This document shows, piece by piece, positions 7,498 through 15,053 of a stretch of DNA of 34,454 nt (positions within the stretch are counted from its first letter, which is position 1; each line of letters starts with the position of its first letter). The stretch spans positions 1-34,454 of the forward strand of contig JAIRQF010000108.1 in assembly GCA_031256635.1 (NCBI GenBank), written 5' to 3'. Source of the stretch: Treponema sp. GTDB lineage: Bacteria; Spirochaetota; Spirochaetia; Treponematales; Breznakiellaceae. The notes beneath the pieces were generated by a model that was not told the origin of the DNA, did not search any database, and saw only the letters and a list, made by a program, of their open reading frames with translations. A program made the translations under genes and the position numbers.

Positions 7498-8832
7498 GTG
7501 TTTGAAAATATCATTGAACAGGGAGCTGTCCTTCAGTTAGGTGATGATATAGTTAATCATCACAGCGCTCCGTCCATACTGTTTTTCGGTCCTCCTGATT
7601 CCGGAAAGAGCAGCGCGGCGCTTGAACTTTCCCGCGTTCTTTCCTGTGAAAATGATTCCGCGTGGAAATGTTCATGCCCTTCCTGTGAAAAACACCGCTA
7701 CCTTATGCACGATGATCTTTTATTGCTTACAAACAGATCTTTTTTACCTGTAATCGCAGCTGGTAAATCCGCATTCCTTAGAAATCCGGCAAATATAAAC
7801 TCAAGGCTTGTTTTTTTCCGGTCTCTCCGCAGACTGCTCCTCTGCTTTTCTCCCGTTCTTATGGAAGATGATCCAAGACTGCCGAAAATAAATTCAGTCC
7901 TTCAGTCCCTTGACGAAAAATTAAGCGAGTACCGCATAATTACCGAATCTGAAGATGAAGAAAAACTGACAAAATACTGTGATTCTGTTGTAAAAGACGC
8001 GGTTTCTCTTGAAAAAGACGGGTTTGGCAGCATTATCACGATTGGCCAGATAAGGCGCGCTTCCATGTGGTGCAGGCTTGCGCCTAACGGAAAGCACAAA
8101 ACTCTTGTTATTGAAAATGCCGAAAACATGAGGGATGAAGGGCGCAATTCGCTTCTGAAACTTCTGGAAGAACCTCCGCCGTCTGTCAGCATTGTGCTTA
8201 CCGCGCAAAGGAAAGAAGCGATAATGCCGACAATTCTTTCGCGCCTGCGGCCGTACCGTTTTTTAAAAAGAAGCGCGGAAAGCGAGAAGAAAATTATACG
8301 CAAGGTGTTTCAGGATTCAATAGACGAAAGCTCAGTTAAAGCCGGAAGCTCTCTAATAACCGCTTATTTTGATTCATTTCTTTCCGGAAACCAGGAAAAA
8401 CTGGAAGCGGCGGCGGCGTGGTTTATCATAAGTTTGGCGCGTATCGCTTCTCTTTCCGCAAAGAAAGACAATAACGGCGGCGGTTTATCAGAATTTTTAT
8501 ACGCGGCGGAAGAACGTTATGCGCAAATAGCGATGTCCGCGGAATTTGAACAAGGCGCAAACAGCGCGGCTGTTGTTAAGGCTCTCCTTGGCAGGTATGA
8601 TAATTTTAAAGACGATTCATTTCCGCGGTTTTTAAAAAATTGCCTTGATATTGTAAATGATGTTACGCGCGTGATAAATAAGCCTTCATTTATCTTGTAT
8701 AATGATATTTTAAAAAAATATATCACGGAAGCTGTAACCGCTGTTGATATACTGAATATGAACGCGGCAATCATCCTTGAAAGTCTTTTATATAAAATTA
8801 AGAAAGCTCTTATAAGAGGCAGTTATGATTGA
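7498..8832 (+). CDS. holB: DNA polymerase III delta'-like clamp-loader subunit
   Basis: Delta' is part of the clamp loader that places the beta sliding clamp on DNA. The 444-residue protein has an AAA+ layout: a Walker A motif G-P-P-D-S-G-K-S-S at residues 31-39, a Cys cluster at about 50, 58, 60 and 63 that matches the zinc module of DnaX/HolB proteins, a long insertion (about 90-165) between it and the next conserved part, then an E-N-A-E-x-M motif and L-L-K-L-L-E-E-P-P with L-T-A and S-R-L, which correspond to Walker B/sensor 1/arginine-finger parts. The insertion is unusual in length. The start is GTG 7498, preceded by AGGAG. The end overlaps the histidine kinase gene by eight bases. The Walker A is intact, which is not always so in delta', so an identity as a DnaX-like subunit is possible. 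Confidence 0.75.
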   Translation: MFENIIEQGAVLQLGDDIVNHHSAPSILFFGPPDSGKSSAALELSRVLSCENDSAWKCSCPSCEKHRYLMHDDLLLLTNRSFLPVIAAGKSAFLRNPANINSRLVFFRSLRRLLLCFSPVLMEDDPRLPKINSVLQSLDEKLSEYRIITESEDEEKLTKYCDSVVKDAVSLEKDGFGSIITIGQIRRASMWCRLAPNGKHKTLVIENAENMRDEGRNSLLKLLEEPPPSVSIVLTAQRKEAIMPTILSRLRPYRFLKRSAESEKKIIRKVFQDSIDESSVKAGSSLITAYFDSFLSGNQEKLEAAAAWFIISLARIASLSAKKDNNGGGLSEFLYAAEERYAQIAMSAEFEQGANSAAVVKALLGRYDNFKDDSFPRFLKNCLDIVNDVTRVINKPSFILYNDILKKYITEAVTAVDILNMNAAIILESLLYKIKKALIRGSYD

Positions 8833-10030
8833 TTTCTTCAGGCGCGCGCTGGATAAATTTGACAAACTCGATCAGGACCAGCGCAGGGAACTTTTTATCT
8901 CCGCTGTCGATGAAATTAAGCTTTTTAAAAATGTGCTTGACTCAATTGACAAGGGAATTATTGTCTGCGATGAACAACACCGCCTGTTAATGGCAAACAA
9001 GTGGGCGCAGCGGCTTATACCGATGAATTATATTGAAGGAGCAAAGCTGCATACCGCAATCACCGATGATAGAATTATTAACGCATTCAGGGATATAATT
9101 ATTAACAGGGAAAAGATCGTCGATAAGGAAATGTATTACGAGCATCATGGACACAACAGGCTGTTTTCTGTCAATGTGGTTCCTCTTGTGCAGGATAAGC
9201 ATGTAACTGGAACTCTTATTTATATTGATGATATAACCGAGAAAAGAAAAGGACAGGCGCGCCTTCGCAGAGCCGAGAATCTTGCAAGCCTTACAACGCT
9301 CGCGGCCGGCGTCGCGCATGAAATAAAAAACCCGTTAGGATCGATTTCAATTCATCTTCAATTGTTAAAAAAAACATTGGCCAAAAAATTGAATGCCGCT
9401 GTAAACAGCGAACATGATCAGTATAAAGAACAAATGACAGACACATCGTTTAATAAATATTTTGATGTTATCAATGAAGAAGTCGAAAGGCTTAACCGGA
9501 TTGTCGTGGATTTTCTTTTCGCTGTGCGGCCTGTTAATCTTGAACTACGCGAAGGAAACATCAATGAATTGTTAACGCAGATAATGGAATTTGTGCGCTA
9601 TGAAATGGAACAATCCAATATTATGTGTTTTCTGGAACTTGACGGGGATGTGCCTGCGATTCTTATGGATGAACGTTATATGAAACAGGCTATACTCAAT
9701 CTTGTTAAAAATTCCCAGTCCGCGATGCCGAAGGGCGGTATTTTTACCATATCAACAGAATACGCCGACAATGAAATTAGAATTTCTGTTAATGATACAG
9801 GAGAGGGTATAAGCAAGGATGACATCGGAAAAATATTTGAGCCGTATTTTACAACAAAAGATACGGGAACAGGGCTTGGGCTTACGCAGGTTTATAAAAT
9901 TATAAAGGAACATAACGGCGAGATAACCGTTGATTCAGCATCAGGATCAGGAGCTGAATTTAAAATCAGCCTTCCTTCACCGCAGACAGATAAGCGCTAT
10001 CTTGATTTTAACGGAGGAACCACGCAATGA
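8825..10030 (+). CDS. PAS-domain sensor histidine kinase (NtrB/AtoS type)
   Basis: This soluble 401-residue kinase has no membrane segment. A PAS domain covers about residues 35-140. The dimerisation/phosphoacceptor H-box A-G-V-A-H-E-I-K-N-P-L places the autophosphorylated His at 165. A spacer with an extra charged insert (about 185-212) follows, then the N-box with N-L-V-K-N near 291-295, the D-T-G-E-G motif (Asp 324) and the G-T-G-L-G-L lid at 348-353. It should sense an intracellular signal through PAS and phosphorylate the response regulator whose gene overlaps its end by four bases (ATGA). The upstream AGAGGC serves as ribosome binding site inside the delta' gene. The signal is unknown. 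T. pallidum, from memory, has a comparable AtoS/AtoC pair near murG. Confidence 0.9.
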   Translation: MIDFFRRALDKFDKLDQDQRRELFISAVDEIKLFKNVLDSIDKGIIVCDEQHRLLMANKWAQRLIPMNYIEGAKLHTAITDDRIINAFRDIIINREKIVDKEMYYEHHGHNRLFSVNVVPLVQDKHVTGTLIYIDDITEKRKGQARLRRAENLASLTTLAAGVAHEIKNPLGSISIHLQLLKKTLAKKLNAAVNSEHDQYKEQMTDTSFNKYFDVINEEVERLNRIVVDFLFAVRPVNLELREGNINELLTQIMEFVRYEMEQSNIMCFLELDGDVPAILMDERYMKQAILNLVKNSQSAMPKGGIFTISTEYADNEIRISVNDTGEGISKDDIGKIFEPYFTTKDTGTGLGLTQVYKIIKEHNGEITVDSASGSGAEFKISLPSPQTDKRYLDFNGGTTQ

Positions 10031-11397
10031 ATTTCCGCCTTCTTGTAATTGACGATGAAAAAAATATCCGCGAAGGACTTGCTGAGTTTTTAAAAGACGA
10101 CGGCTATGAAGTTGTATGCGCTTCAGGCGGCGAAGAAGGCTGGAAACGTTTTCTGCACGGAGATATAGACCTTGTTATTACCGATATGAAAATGCCGGGC
10201 CTTCCCGGTGATGAACTTATGCGCCGAATCATCGCAAAGGCGCCTGGCTTCCCCGTTATTATTCTTACAGGCCACGGTACGGTAGAAAGCGCGGTCGCCG
10301 CCATGAGGGAAGGCGCCTGGGATTTTCTTTCCAAACCTGTAGACCTTGATCATCTTTCCATGAAGGTAAAACGCGCTCTTGATAACAGGGAGCTGTTTTT
10401 TCAGCATCTCAGGATGGAAGAAGAGATTGAACGTAAAAATCAGTTTAAATCAATCATCGGCAATTCGCGTAACATGCGCGATGTTTTCGATACCATGAAC
10501 AAGGTTGCTCCGACAAAAGCTTCCATTTTAATTACAGGTGAATCCGGAGTAGGGAAGGAACTTGTAGCCGACGCTGTTCACGAACTTTCGCCGCGAAAGG
10601 ATCAGCCGATGATTAAAGTACACTGCGCCGCTCTTTCCCCGACACTGCTTGAGAGTGAACTGTTCGGTCATGAGAAAGGCGCTTTCACAGGAGCGGTATC
10701 GCAGAGGAGAGGCCGTTTTGAACTTGCTTCGGGCGGAACTCTTTTTCTGGATGAAATAGGTGAAATTGATCAGAATATTCAGATAAAACTTCTTCGGGTC
10801 CTTCAGGAAAAGAAATTTGAGCGTGTCGGGGGAGAGAAGACCATTGAAACCGATGTGCGCATTGTTGCCGCTACCAACAAGGATTTAAAATCTGAAATAG
10901 AAAAAGGCAGTTTTCGCGAAGATCTTTATTTCCGCCTGAATGTTGTGAATATCCATGTCCCGCCGTTACGCGAAAGAAAAGACGATATCCCCCTTTTGGC
11001 CGCCGCTTTTTTAAAGGAACTGGCGAAGGAAAACGGCAAATTAATCGAAGGTCTGCACGAAAAAGTGCGTTCGCGCCTTTATGCATATGATTGGCCGGGA
11101 AATATCCGCGAGCTGCGTAACTGCATTGAAAGCTCCGTTGTTATGTGCCAGTCAAATATAATAACAGTTGACGATCTTCCTCCTGTTTTCCGTAACGCTG
11201 AAGACGATGGCTGGATTAATATTAGACTTGGCGCGAACATGGCTGAATGTGAGAAAATAATTATCCGAGATACTTTATCTCACTGCAAAGGAAACAAAAG
11301 TAAAACAGCCGAAATTCTGGAGATCGGCCGTAAGACATTACTGCGAAAACTCGCGGAGTATGAACTTAACGCGCAGGAAGATAAAGAAGAAGAATAA
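10027..11397 (+). CDS. NtrC-family sigma-54-dependent response regulator
   Basis: The 456-residue protein has three domains. The receiver domain (1-120) shows the acidic pair D9-D10, phosphoacceptor D53 and K103. The AAA+ sigma-54 activation domain (about 142-375) has Walker A G-E-S-G-V-G-K-E at 171-178, the sigma-54 contact motif G-A-F-T-G-A at 218-223 and Walker B near 236-244. A Fis-type HTH follows at about 418-445. It activates RNA polymerase carrying RpoN when phosphorylated, most likely by the kinase encoded just before it. The GGAGG ribosome binding site lies in the 3' end of the kinase gene. It ends 13 bases before the end of the convergent tatD gene. No clear -24/-12 promoter was found in the intergenic regions of this window, so its targets are elsewhere. 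Confidence 0.93.
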   Translation: MNFRLLVIDDEKNIREGLAEFLKDDGYEVVCASGGEEGWKRFLHGDIDLVITDMKMPGLPGDELMRRIIAKAPGFPVIILTGHGTVESAVAAMREGAWDFLSKPVDLDHLSMKVKRALDNRELFFQHLRMEEEIERKNQFKSIIGNSRNMRDVFDTMNKVAPTKASILITGESGVGKELVADAVHELSPRKDQPMIKVHCAALSPTLLESELFGHEKGAFTGAVSQRRGRFELASGGTLFLDEIGEIDQNIQIKLLRVLQEKKFERVGGEKTIETDVRIVAATNKDLKSEIEKGSFREDLYFRLNVVNIHVPPLRERKDDIPLLAAAFLKELAKENGKLIEGLHEKVRSRLYAYDWPGNIRELRNCIESSVVMCQSNIITVDDLPPVFRNAEDDGWINIRLGANMAECEKIIIRDTLSHCKGNKSKTAEILEIGRKTLLRKLAEYELNAQEDKEEE

Positions 11398-11410
11398 AAA
11401 CCACAATGTT

Positions 11411-12259
11411 TCACAAAGTAGAAAATGAAAAAATATTTTTGAAATTAGCCTCTATTTGTAATTCAATGTCTTTTACACCGATTTTATTTCCGGCTTCTGT
11501 TCGGAGTTTTGCGGCTGTTTCCAATATCGGCAGGAGATCTTTCCAATTTGAAAATTGCTCTCCCCGCCGAGGCTGAAAGGGAGTGTCAGTTTCAGTTAAC
11601 AGTCTTTGGGAAGGAAGAAGCGCGCAGCTGCGTATTGCCTGTTTATGGTTACAAAGAATTGTGTTCCCGAATGAAAAATACGCGTTTATGCCGTGTTTAA
11701 GAATGGAAAGCGCTTCTTCATAAGAGCCCGGCCATGAGTGAAAAATAACCGCTTTACACCTGCAAAGATTTTTTGCATGTAAAAATATTTTATGCATGGC
11801 CCTGCGGACATGAAGGACAGCAGGCAGTCCGTTATTTATGGCAGCTTCAAGATGAGCTTCAAAGATTTTATCCTGTATTTTTTCCGTTTCTTTAAAGGAG
11901 TCATTGAAAAGATCGAATCCAAACTCTCCTACAGCGTTTATTTTTTTATTTTCCGCCGTACTGTAAAGAAACTCCATTGACGCTGTCAGGTCAGCGTCTT
12001 TGAACTGTTTTCCTTTTTCCGAATAAATCGCAGGCAGCTGAGGGTGAATCCCAAAACATTGAAATAAAGGAGCCTGCCCGTCTTTTTCTGCGTTACGCGC
12101 TAATGTTTCGTTATATGCAAAATCATCCGCGTTCCATGCGCTAGCCGCGGCGATTACTCCGTTTTCACCGTTATGTAATAATATATTTATGCGTTCCTGT
12201 TCGGCATTGGGAAGAACGAACAGTAAATCGCAGGGATGACAATGCGCGTCTGTCAGCAT
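11411..12259 (-). CDS. TatD family metal-dependent hydrolase/DNase
   Basis: The 282-residue protein is a TIM-barrel metal hydrolase of the TatD family, whose members have DNase or exonuclease activity. The opening T-D-A-H-C-H is the metal-binding HxH motif; G-E-F-G-F-D supplies the bridging Glu, A-V-L-H-V-R and I-F-H-S-W-P-G provide His ligands, and T-E-T-D-T-P-F gives the last Asp. The frame is open for 96 codons further upstream, but that part overlaps mgtE in another frame. I chose ATG 12259, which gives the normal family start and whose A is the last base of the mgtE stop (TAATG), suggesting translational coupling. The family's usual GL-D signature after the Glu is slightly altered (GFD). 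It is the second gene of the mgtE operon; no functional tie to magnesium is known, although TatD enzymes use divalent metals. Confidence 0.85.
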   Translation of the reverse strand: MLTDAHCHPCDLLFVLPNAEQERINILLHNGENGVIAAASAWNADDFAYNETLARNAEKDGQAPLFQCFGIHPQLPAIYSEKGKQFKDADLTASMEFLYSTAENKKINAVGEFGFDLFNDSFKETEKIQDKIFEAHLEAAINNGLPAVLHVRRAMHKIFLHAKNLCRCKAVIFHSWPGSYEEALSILKHGINAYFSFGNTILCNHKQAIRSCALLPSQRLLTETDTPFQPRRGEQFSNWKDLLPILETAAKLRTEAGNKIGVKDIELQIEANFKNIFSFSTL

Positions 12260-13602
12260 TAAAGACCCAATATTATTTTTGCGAAAGAAAAATATATAAT
12301 AAGGGAGACAGCGTCGCAAATTGTCGTTAGAAGAGGCGCGGACATAATCGCGGGATCGATTTTCAGCCGTTTTGCGAAAATCGGCAGAATGCCGCCGACT
12401 GTTTTTGCCATCAATATTGTAAAGAAAAGGGATATGCTTATGGTAAGGCATAATTTCCAGTTTTGGCTGTTTGTAATTAATACGCGGATGAAATTTACGA
12501 TTCCAAGTCCAAGTCCGCAAAGGACAGCGACGCGAAGTTCTTTCCATATAACTATAAGGACATCGCTTAAACCAATTTCACCTACCGCCATGCCGCGTAT
12601 GATCAGTGTTGATGACTGCGAACCGGCAATGCCGCCTGTGTTCATAAGCATCGGAACAAAAGCCATAAGGACGGGTAATGCGGTTAATCCTTCTTCAAAG
12701 CTTGAAATAATAAAGCCGGTAATTGTTGCCGAGAGCATCAGGATCAGCATCCAGACAAAACGGTTTTTTGAATGTTGAAAAACTGATGTTTTCAGGTATG
12801 CTTCATCGGTAGGAACCAGCGCGGCCATCCTGTGAATATCTTCTGTATTCTCTTCAACGATTACATCAACGATATCGTCAACCGTGATAATGCCGACAAG
12901 CCGTTCTTCCTTGTCAACTACGGGCATCGCTAAAAGGTTGTACTTTTTAAATTGATCGGCGACAGTTTCCTGATCGTCGGTAGTGCGCGCAAAGACAAGA
13001 TTGGTATCCATAAGATCGCCGATCCTGTCCTGCGGACGCGCGAGCATCATGGTTTTTGCGGATATCGCGCCGACAAGAAGGCGGTCATTGCCTATCACAT
13101 AACAGTTGTAAATTGTTTCCTTATTAACGCCTGTGCTGCGGATTGTGTCAAAAGCTTCCTTTACTTTGGCGTCTTGTCGAAGGTCAACATATTCTGTTGT
13201 CATTATGCTTCCAGCGGAATTTTCCGGGTACTGGAGTATCTGATTGATTGTTTTCCTTTTTTCAGGAGGTACATTTTTTAGAACTCTTTTAACTACATTG
13301 GCAGGCATCTCTTCGATGAAATCGACAGCATCGTCCACAAATAACTTGTTTACAATTTCACTGATTTCGTTATCCGTAAGCGCTTCGATAATTGTCTGTT
13401 GATGATCGCTTCCAACATACGCGAAAATATCGGAGGCGATGTGCTTCGGCAGAATTCTGAATAATTGAATTATTTTTTCGGTATCAAGTTCCTCGAAAAT
13501 TTCCGCAATGTCAACAGTATTCATATCAGAGACAAGCGTTTTTATTTTTGAGATATCAAGATAACCTTCGTTAATGAGCTGTATAATTTCTTCTTTATCC
13601 AT
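12259..13602 (-). CDS. mgtE: MgtE magnesium transporter
   Basis: MgtE is a homodimeric Mg2+ channel/transporter in the cytoplasmic membrane whose cytosolic part closes the pore when Mg2+ is plentiful. The 447-residue protein has the N domain of short helical repeats (about 1-125), the signature P-E-N-S-A-G-S-I-M-T near 128-137, two CBS domains (about 135-255) and a C-terminal membrane domain of about five helices (280-447) with the conserved G-G-x-A-G-x-Q motif near 328. The start is ATG 13602, with AAGGAT five to ten bases upstream. The earlier in-frame GTG at 13635 lacks a ribosome binding site and lies within the structured leader. A consensus promoter and a long leader precede it, so the gene is probably controlled after transcription starts. 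It is translationally coupled to tatD. Confidence 0.93.
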   Translation of the reverse strand: MDKEEIIQLINEGYLDISKIKTLVSDMNTVDIAEIFEELDTEKIIQLFRILPKHIASDIFAYVGSDHQQTIIEALTDNEISEIVNKLFVDDAVDFIEEMPANVVKRVLKNVPPEKRKTINQILQYPENSAGSIMTTEYVDLRQDAKVKEAFDTIRSTGVNKETIYNCYVIGNDRLLVGAISAKTMMLARPQDRIGDLMDTNLVFARTTDDQETVADQFKKYNLLAMPVVDKEERLVGIITVDDIVDVIVEENTEDIHRMAALVPTDEAYLKTSVFQHSKNRFVWMLILMLSATITGFIISSFEEGLTALPVLMAFVPMLMNTGGIAGSQSSTLIIRGMAVGEIGLSDVLIVIWKELRVAVLCGLGLGIVNFIRVLITNSQNWKLCLTISISLFFTILMAKTVGGILPIFAKRLKIDPAIMSAPLLTTICDAVSLIIYFSFAKIILGL

Positions 13603-13819
13603 ATAGGTATCCTTGTGACTGTTTTTTAAGGACACCGGACAGAAAGCGTTCTACGGCAAAAACTTTCCCATATATTCACTTTTAGCTAGGCGCAGGTTTT
13701 TGGCAAGCCTGCGGTATTGTTCTTACTACCGTAAGGGTCGCTGTCCGTGTCACCATACGCTGCGTTTTTACGCAAACTCACCTTTAACCTCCCGTAATAT
13801 AATATTCGTATTTTATGCA
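13603..13819 (-). ncRNA. Structured mgtE leader RNA, candidate translational riboswitch
   Basis: Between the predicted transcription start (about 13819) and the mgtE ATG lie about 217 nt. Seen on the minus strand: a 5' hairpin TGCGT-AAAA-ACGCA (13774-13761); a long-range stem GACACGGACAG (13751-13741) with CTGTCCGGTGTC (13642-13631), 11 bp with one bulged G; inside it CTTAC-GGTA-GTAAG (13735-13722), CGCAGG/CCTGCG (13713-13708 with 13696-13691) and GAAAG/CTTTC (13667-13663 with 13646-13642). CAAAAAC (13702-13696) can pair with GTTTTTG (13663-13657) as a pseudoknot. GTGTCCTT (13635-13628) can instead pair with AAGGATAC (13614-13607), covering the mgtE ribosome binding site. The two structures share GTGTC, so they exclude each other. 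M-box signatures were not recognised. The structure is read by eye; the ligand is unknown. Confidence 0.6.
13686..13781 (-). CDS. Possible 31-residue upstream ORF in the mgtE leader
   Basis: A GTG at 13781 is preceded, with a 6-nt gap, by GGGAGG (13793-13788), one of the best ribosome binding sites in the window. The frame is open for 31 codons and stops with TAG at 13686. It runs through the first half of the structured leader, so translating it would melt the CTTAC and CGCAGG hairpins and the 5' half of the long stem. The peptide is polar, with two Pro and no clear regulatory codon run. It could be a leader peptide that links ribosome movement to mgtE expression, or a chance frame within an RNA element. 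It is too short to judge by composition. Confidence 0.3.
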   Translation of the reverse strand: MSLRKNAAYGDTDSDPYGSKNNTAGLPKTCA

Positions 13820-13825
13820 ATTCTA

Positions 13826-13853
13826 ATTATAAATATAAATATAATAATGTCAA
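13826..13853 (-). promoter_or_regulatory. mgtE promoter (TTGACA-16-TATAAT)
   Basis: A perfect -35 TTGACA (13853-13848) and a perfect -10 TATAAT (13831-13826) are separated by 16 nt on the minus strand. This is the strongest promoter match in the window; it lies in the spacer after the capA stop and predicts a start near 13819. Confidence 0.75.
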
Positions 13854-13874
13854 TAAATTAAACAGGAAATTCAA

Positions 13875-15053
13875 TTAAAATGGGTTTTGCGTTATTATTT
13901 TTGTGTTAAGCCTTTCCGTTACTGAATAAAAAAAGCCAATATCCAGAGTACTGTCCCGGTTTTTAAGGCCGTGATTTAAAAGTAAATCTTCTGTATAAGA
14001 ATATAACGGGTATATTTTTGTGCCTGCGAAATTTCTGTTATAATGAGTTATAACCGGAAGTATTCCAAAATCCGAAATAAATAATTCCACTTGCGAAGAT
14101 TCTATTTTTTTAAATGTTACGCAGGCTAAACCTCCGATTATTCTTTCTCTATGCGTTTGCTGTGATGCGAAATTTCCGAGCGAATAAATCACATATGTTT
14201 CTCTTCCGTTATTACGCGTGATTATCTGCGCGCGCTGAAGCACATGAGGATGATGTCCGATAACAAGGTCTACATCAAGTTCGGCAAAAAAGGATGCAAG
14301 ACCTAGTTGATTGTTATCAGGTTCAAGACGGTATTCCTCGCCCCAGTGAACTGAAACTATTAAAAAATCACATAACGGCCTTAATTCATCTATCTCTTTT
14401 TTTATTTTTTCCCTGTTTATAAGCGAAACAAGATTTGGATTATCAGAAGGCAGCTGAAAGCCGTTAAGGGCGTATGTATAGGAAAGAAAACCCAGAGATA
14501 TATTATTTTTTATTATAATTCGCGCGCTTTCTCCTTCCTTTCTGGCTCCGATTACCGTAAGTTCCTGTATTGTGTCAAGAAAATCTAGTGTTGAATAAAG
14601 ACCGTCTTTTCCCATATCCATCGCGTGGTTATTCGCAAGATTTATAACATCAAAACCTGTATCAGCAAGCGTGCGCGCAAGAGACTGCGGCGTATTAAAG
14701 CGAGGGTATCCTGAATAACCGTAGCTTTCTCCCGCCATAACAGTTTCCTGATTAATAAAAGCGATATCCGCGTTTTTTACAATGTTTTTTATCTCCGTAT
14801 AAATGTGTGAAAAATCATATACTCCGTTTACGAAAGACGAGCGAAGAACTGAATCATGAAACAGATTATCTCCCGCGGCGATAAAAGTAAGGCTGTGCTC
14901 TCTTGGGGTATTTTCTTCAATGCCTTCAGTAACAACAGGCTGGCTGATTCTATCTGTTTTATATATAATTTCATTGCCTGATACAGAAGAGCCGGCTGCG
15001 AATAATACAAATATAATAACTAATGATAATTGAATTATTTGTTTACTCTTCAT
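13875..15053 (-). CDS. CapA/PGA_cap family metallophosphatase-like protein, exported
   Basis: The 392-residue protein starts with a typical signal peptide: basic M-K-S-K, a hydrophobic stretch to about residue 22, then S-S-V-S-G as a possible cleavage site. The rest is the CapA fold of calcineurin-like enzymes, with motifs A-A-G-D-N-L-F-H-D, N-Q-E-T-V-M, N-L-A-N-N-H-A-M-D and G-H-H-P-H-V-L-Q. The founding member belongs to poly-gamma-glutamate capsule synthesis, but no other capsule gene (capB, capC) is nearby and many bacteria carry isolated homologues, so the substrate is open. The start at 15053 overlaps the prmC end by 11 nt, with GGAAG as ribosome binding site, so it belongs to the prfA-prmC operon. 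It acts in the periplasm, or as a membrane-anchored protein. Confidence 0.85.
   Translation of the reverse strand: MKSKQIIQLSLVIIFVLFAAGSSVSGNEIIYKTDRISQPVVTEGIEENTPREHSLTFIAAGDNLFHDSVLRSSFVNGVYDFSHIYTEIKNIVKNADIAFINQETVMAGESYGYSGYPRFNTPQSLARTLADTGFDVINLANNHAMDMGKDGLYSTLDFLDTIQELTVIGARKEGESARIIIKNNISLGFLSYTYALNGFQLPSDNPNLVSLINREKIKKEIDELRPLCDFLIVSVHWGEEYRLEPDNNQLGLASFFAELDVDLVIGHHPHVLQRAQIITRNNGRETYVIYSLGNFASQQTHRERIIGGLACVTFKKIESSQVELFISDFGILPVITHYNRNFAGTKIYPLYSYTEDLLLNHGLKNRDSTLDIGFFYSVTERLNTKIITQNPF

Noticed and set aside
12260-12547. Longer TatD reading frame with 96 extra N-terminal residues.
   Set aside because: The extension overlaps mgtE in another frame and does not resemble the family; ATG 12259 gives the correct TatD start.
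13603-13635. mgtE start at the GTG at 13635.
   Set aside because: It has no ribosome binding site and lies in the structured leader; ATG 13602 has AAGGAT upstream.
5829-13811. The 14-mer TATAATATTCGTAT occurs at 5829 (murG promoter) and again on the plus strand at 13798-13811.
   Set aside because: No plus-strand gene follows the second copy, which lies in the mgtE leader region; both are AT-rich promoter-like sequence, so chance is the simplest view.
13603-13819. Calling the mgtE leader a standard M-box riboswitch.
   Set aside because: Only a loose GGTGAG-plus-hairpin resemblance at the 5' side; the hallmark 5' and 3' strings are missing. Left as unassigned.
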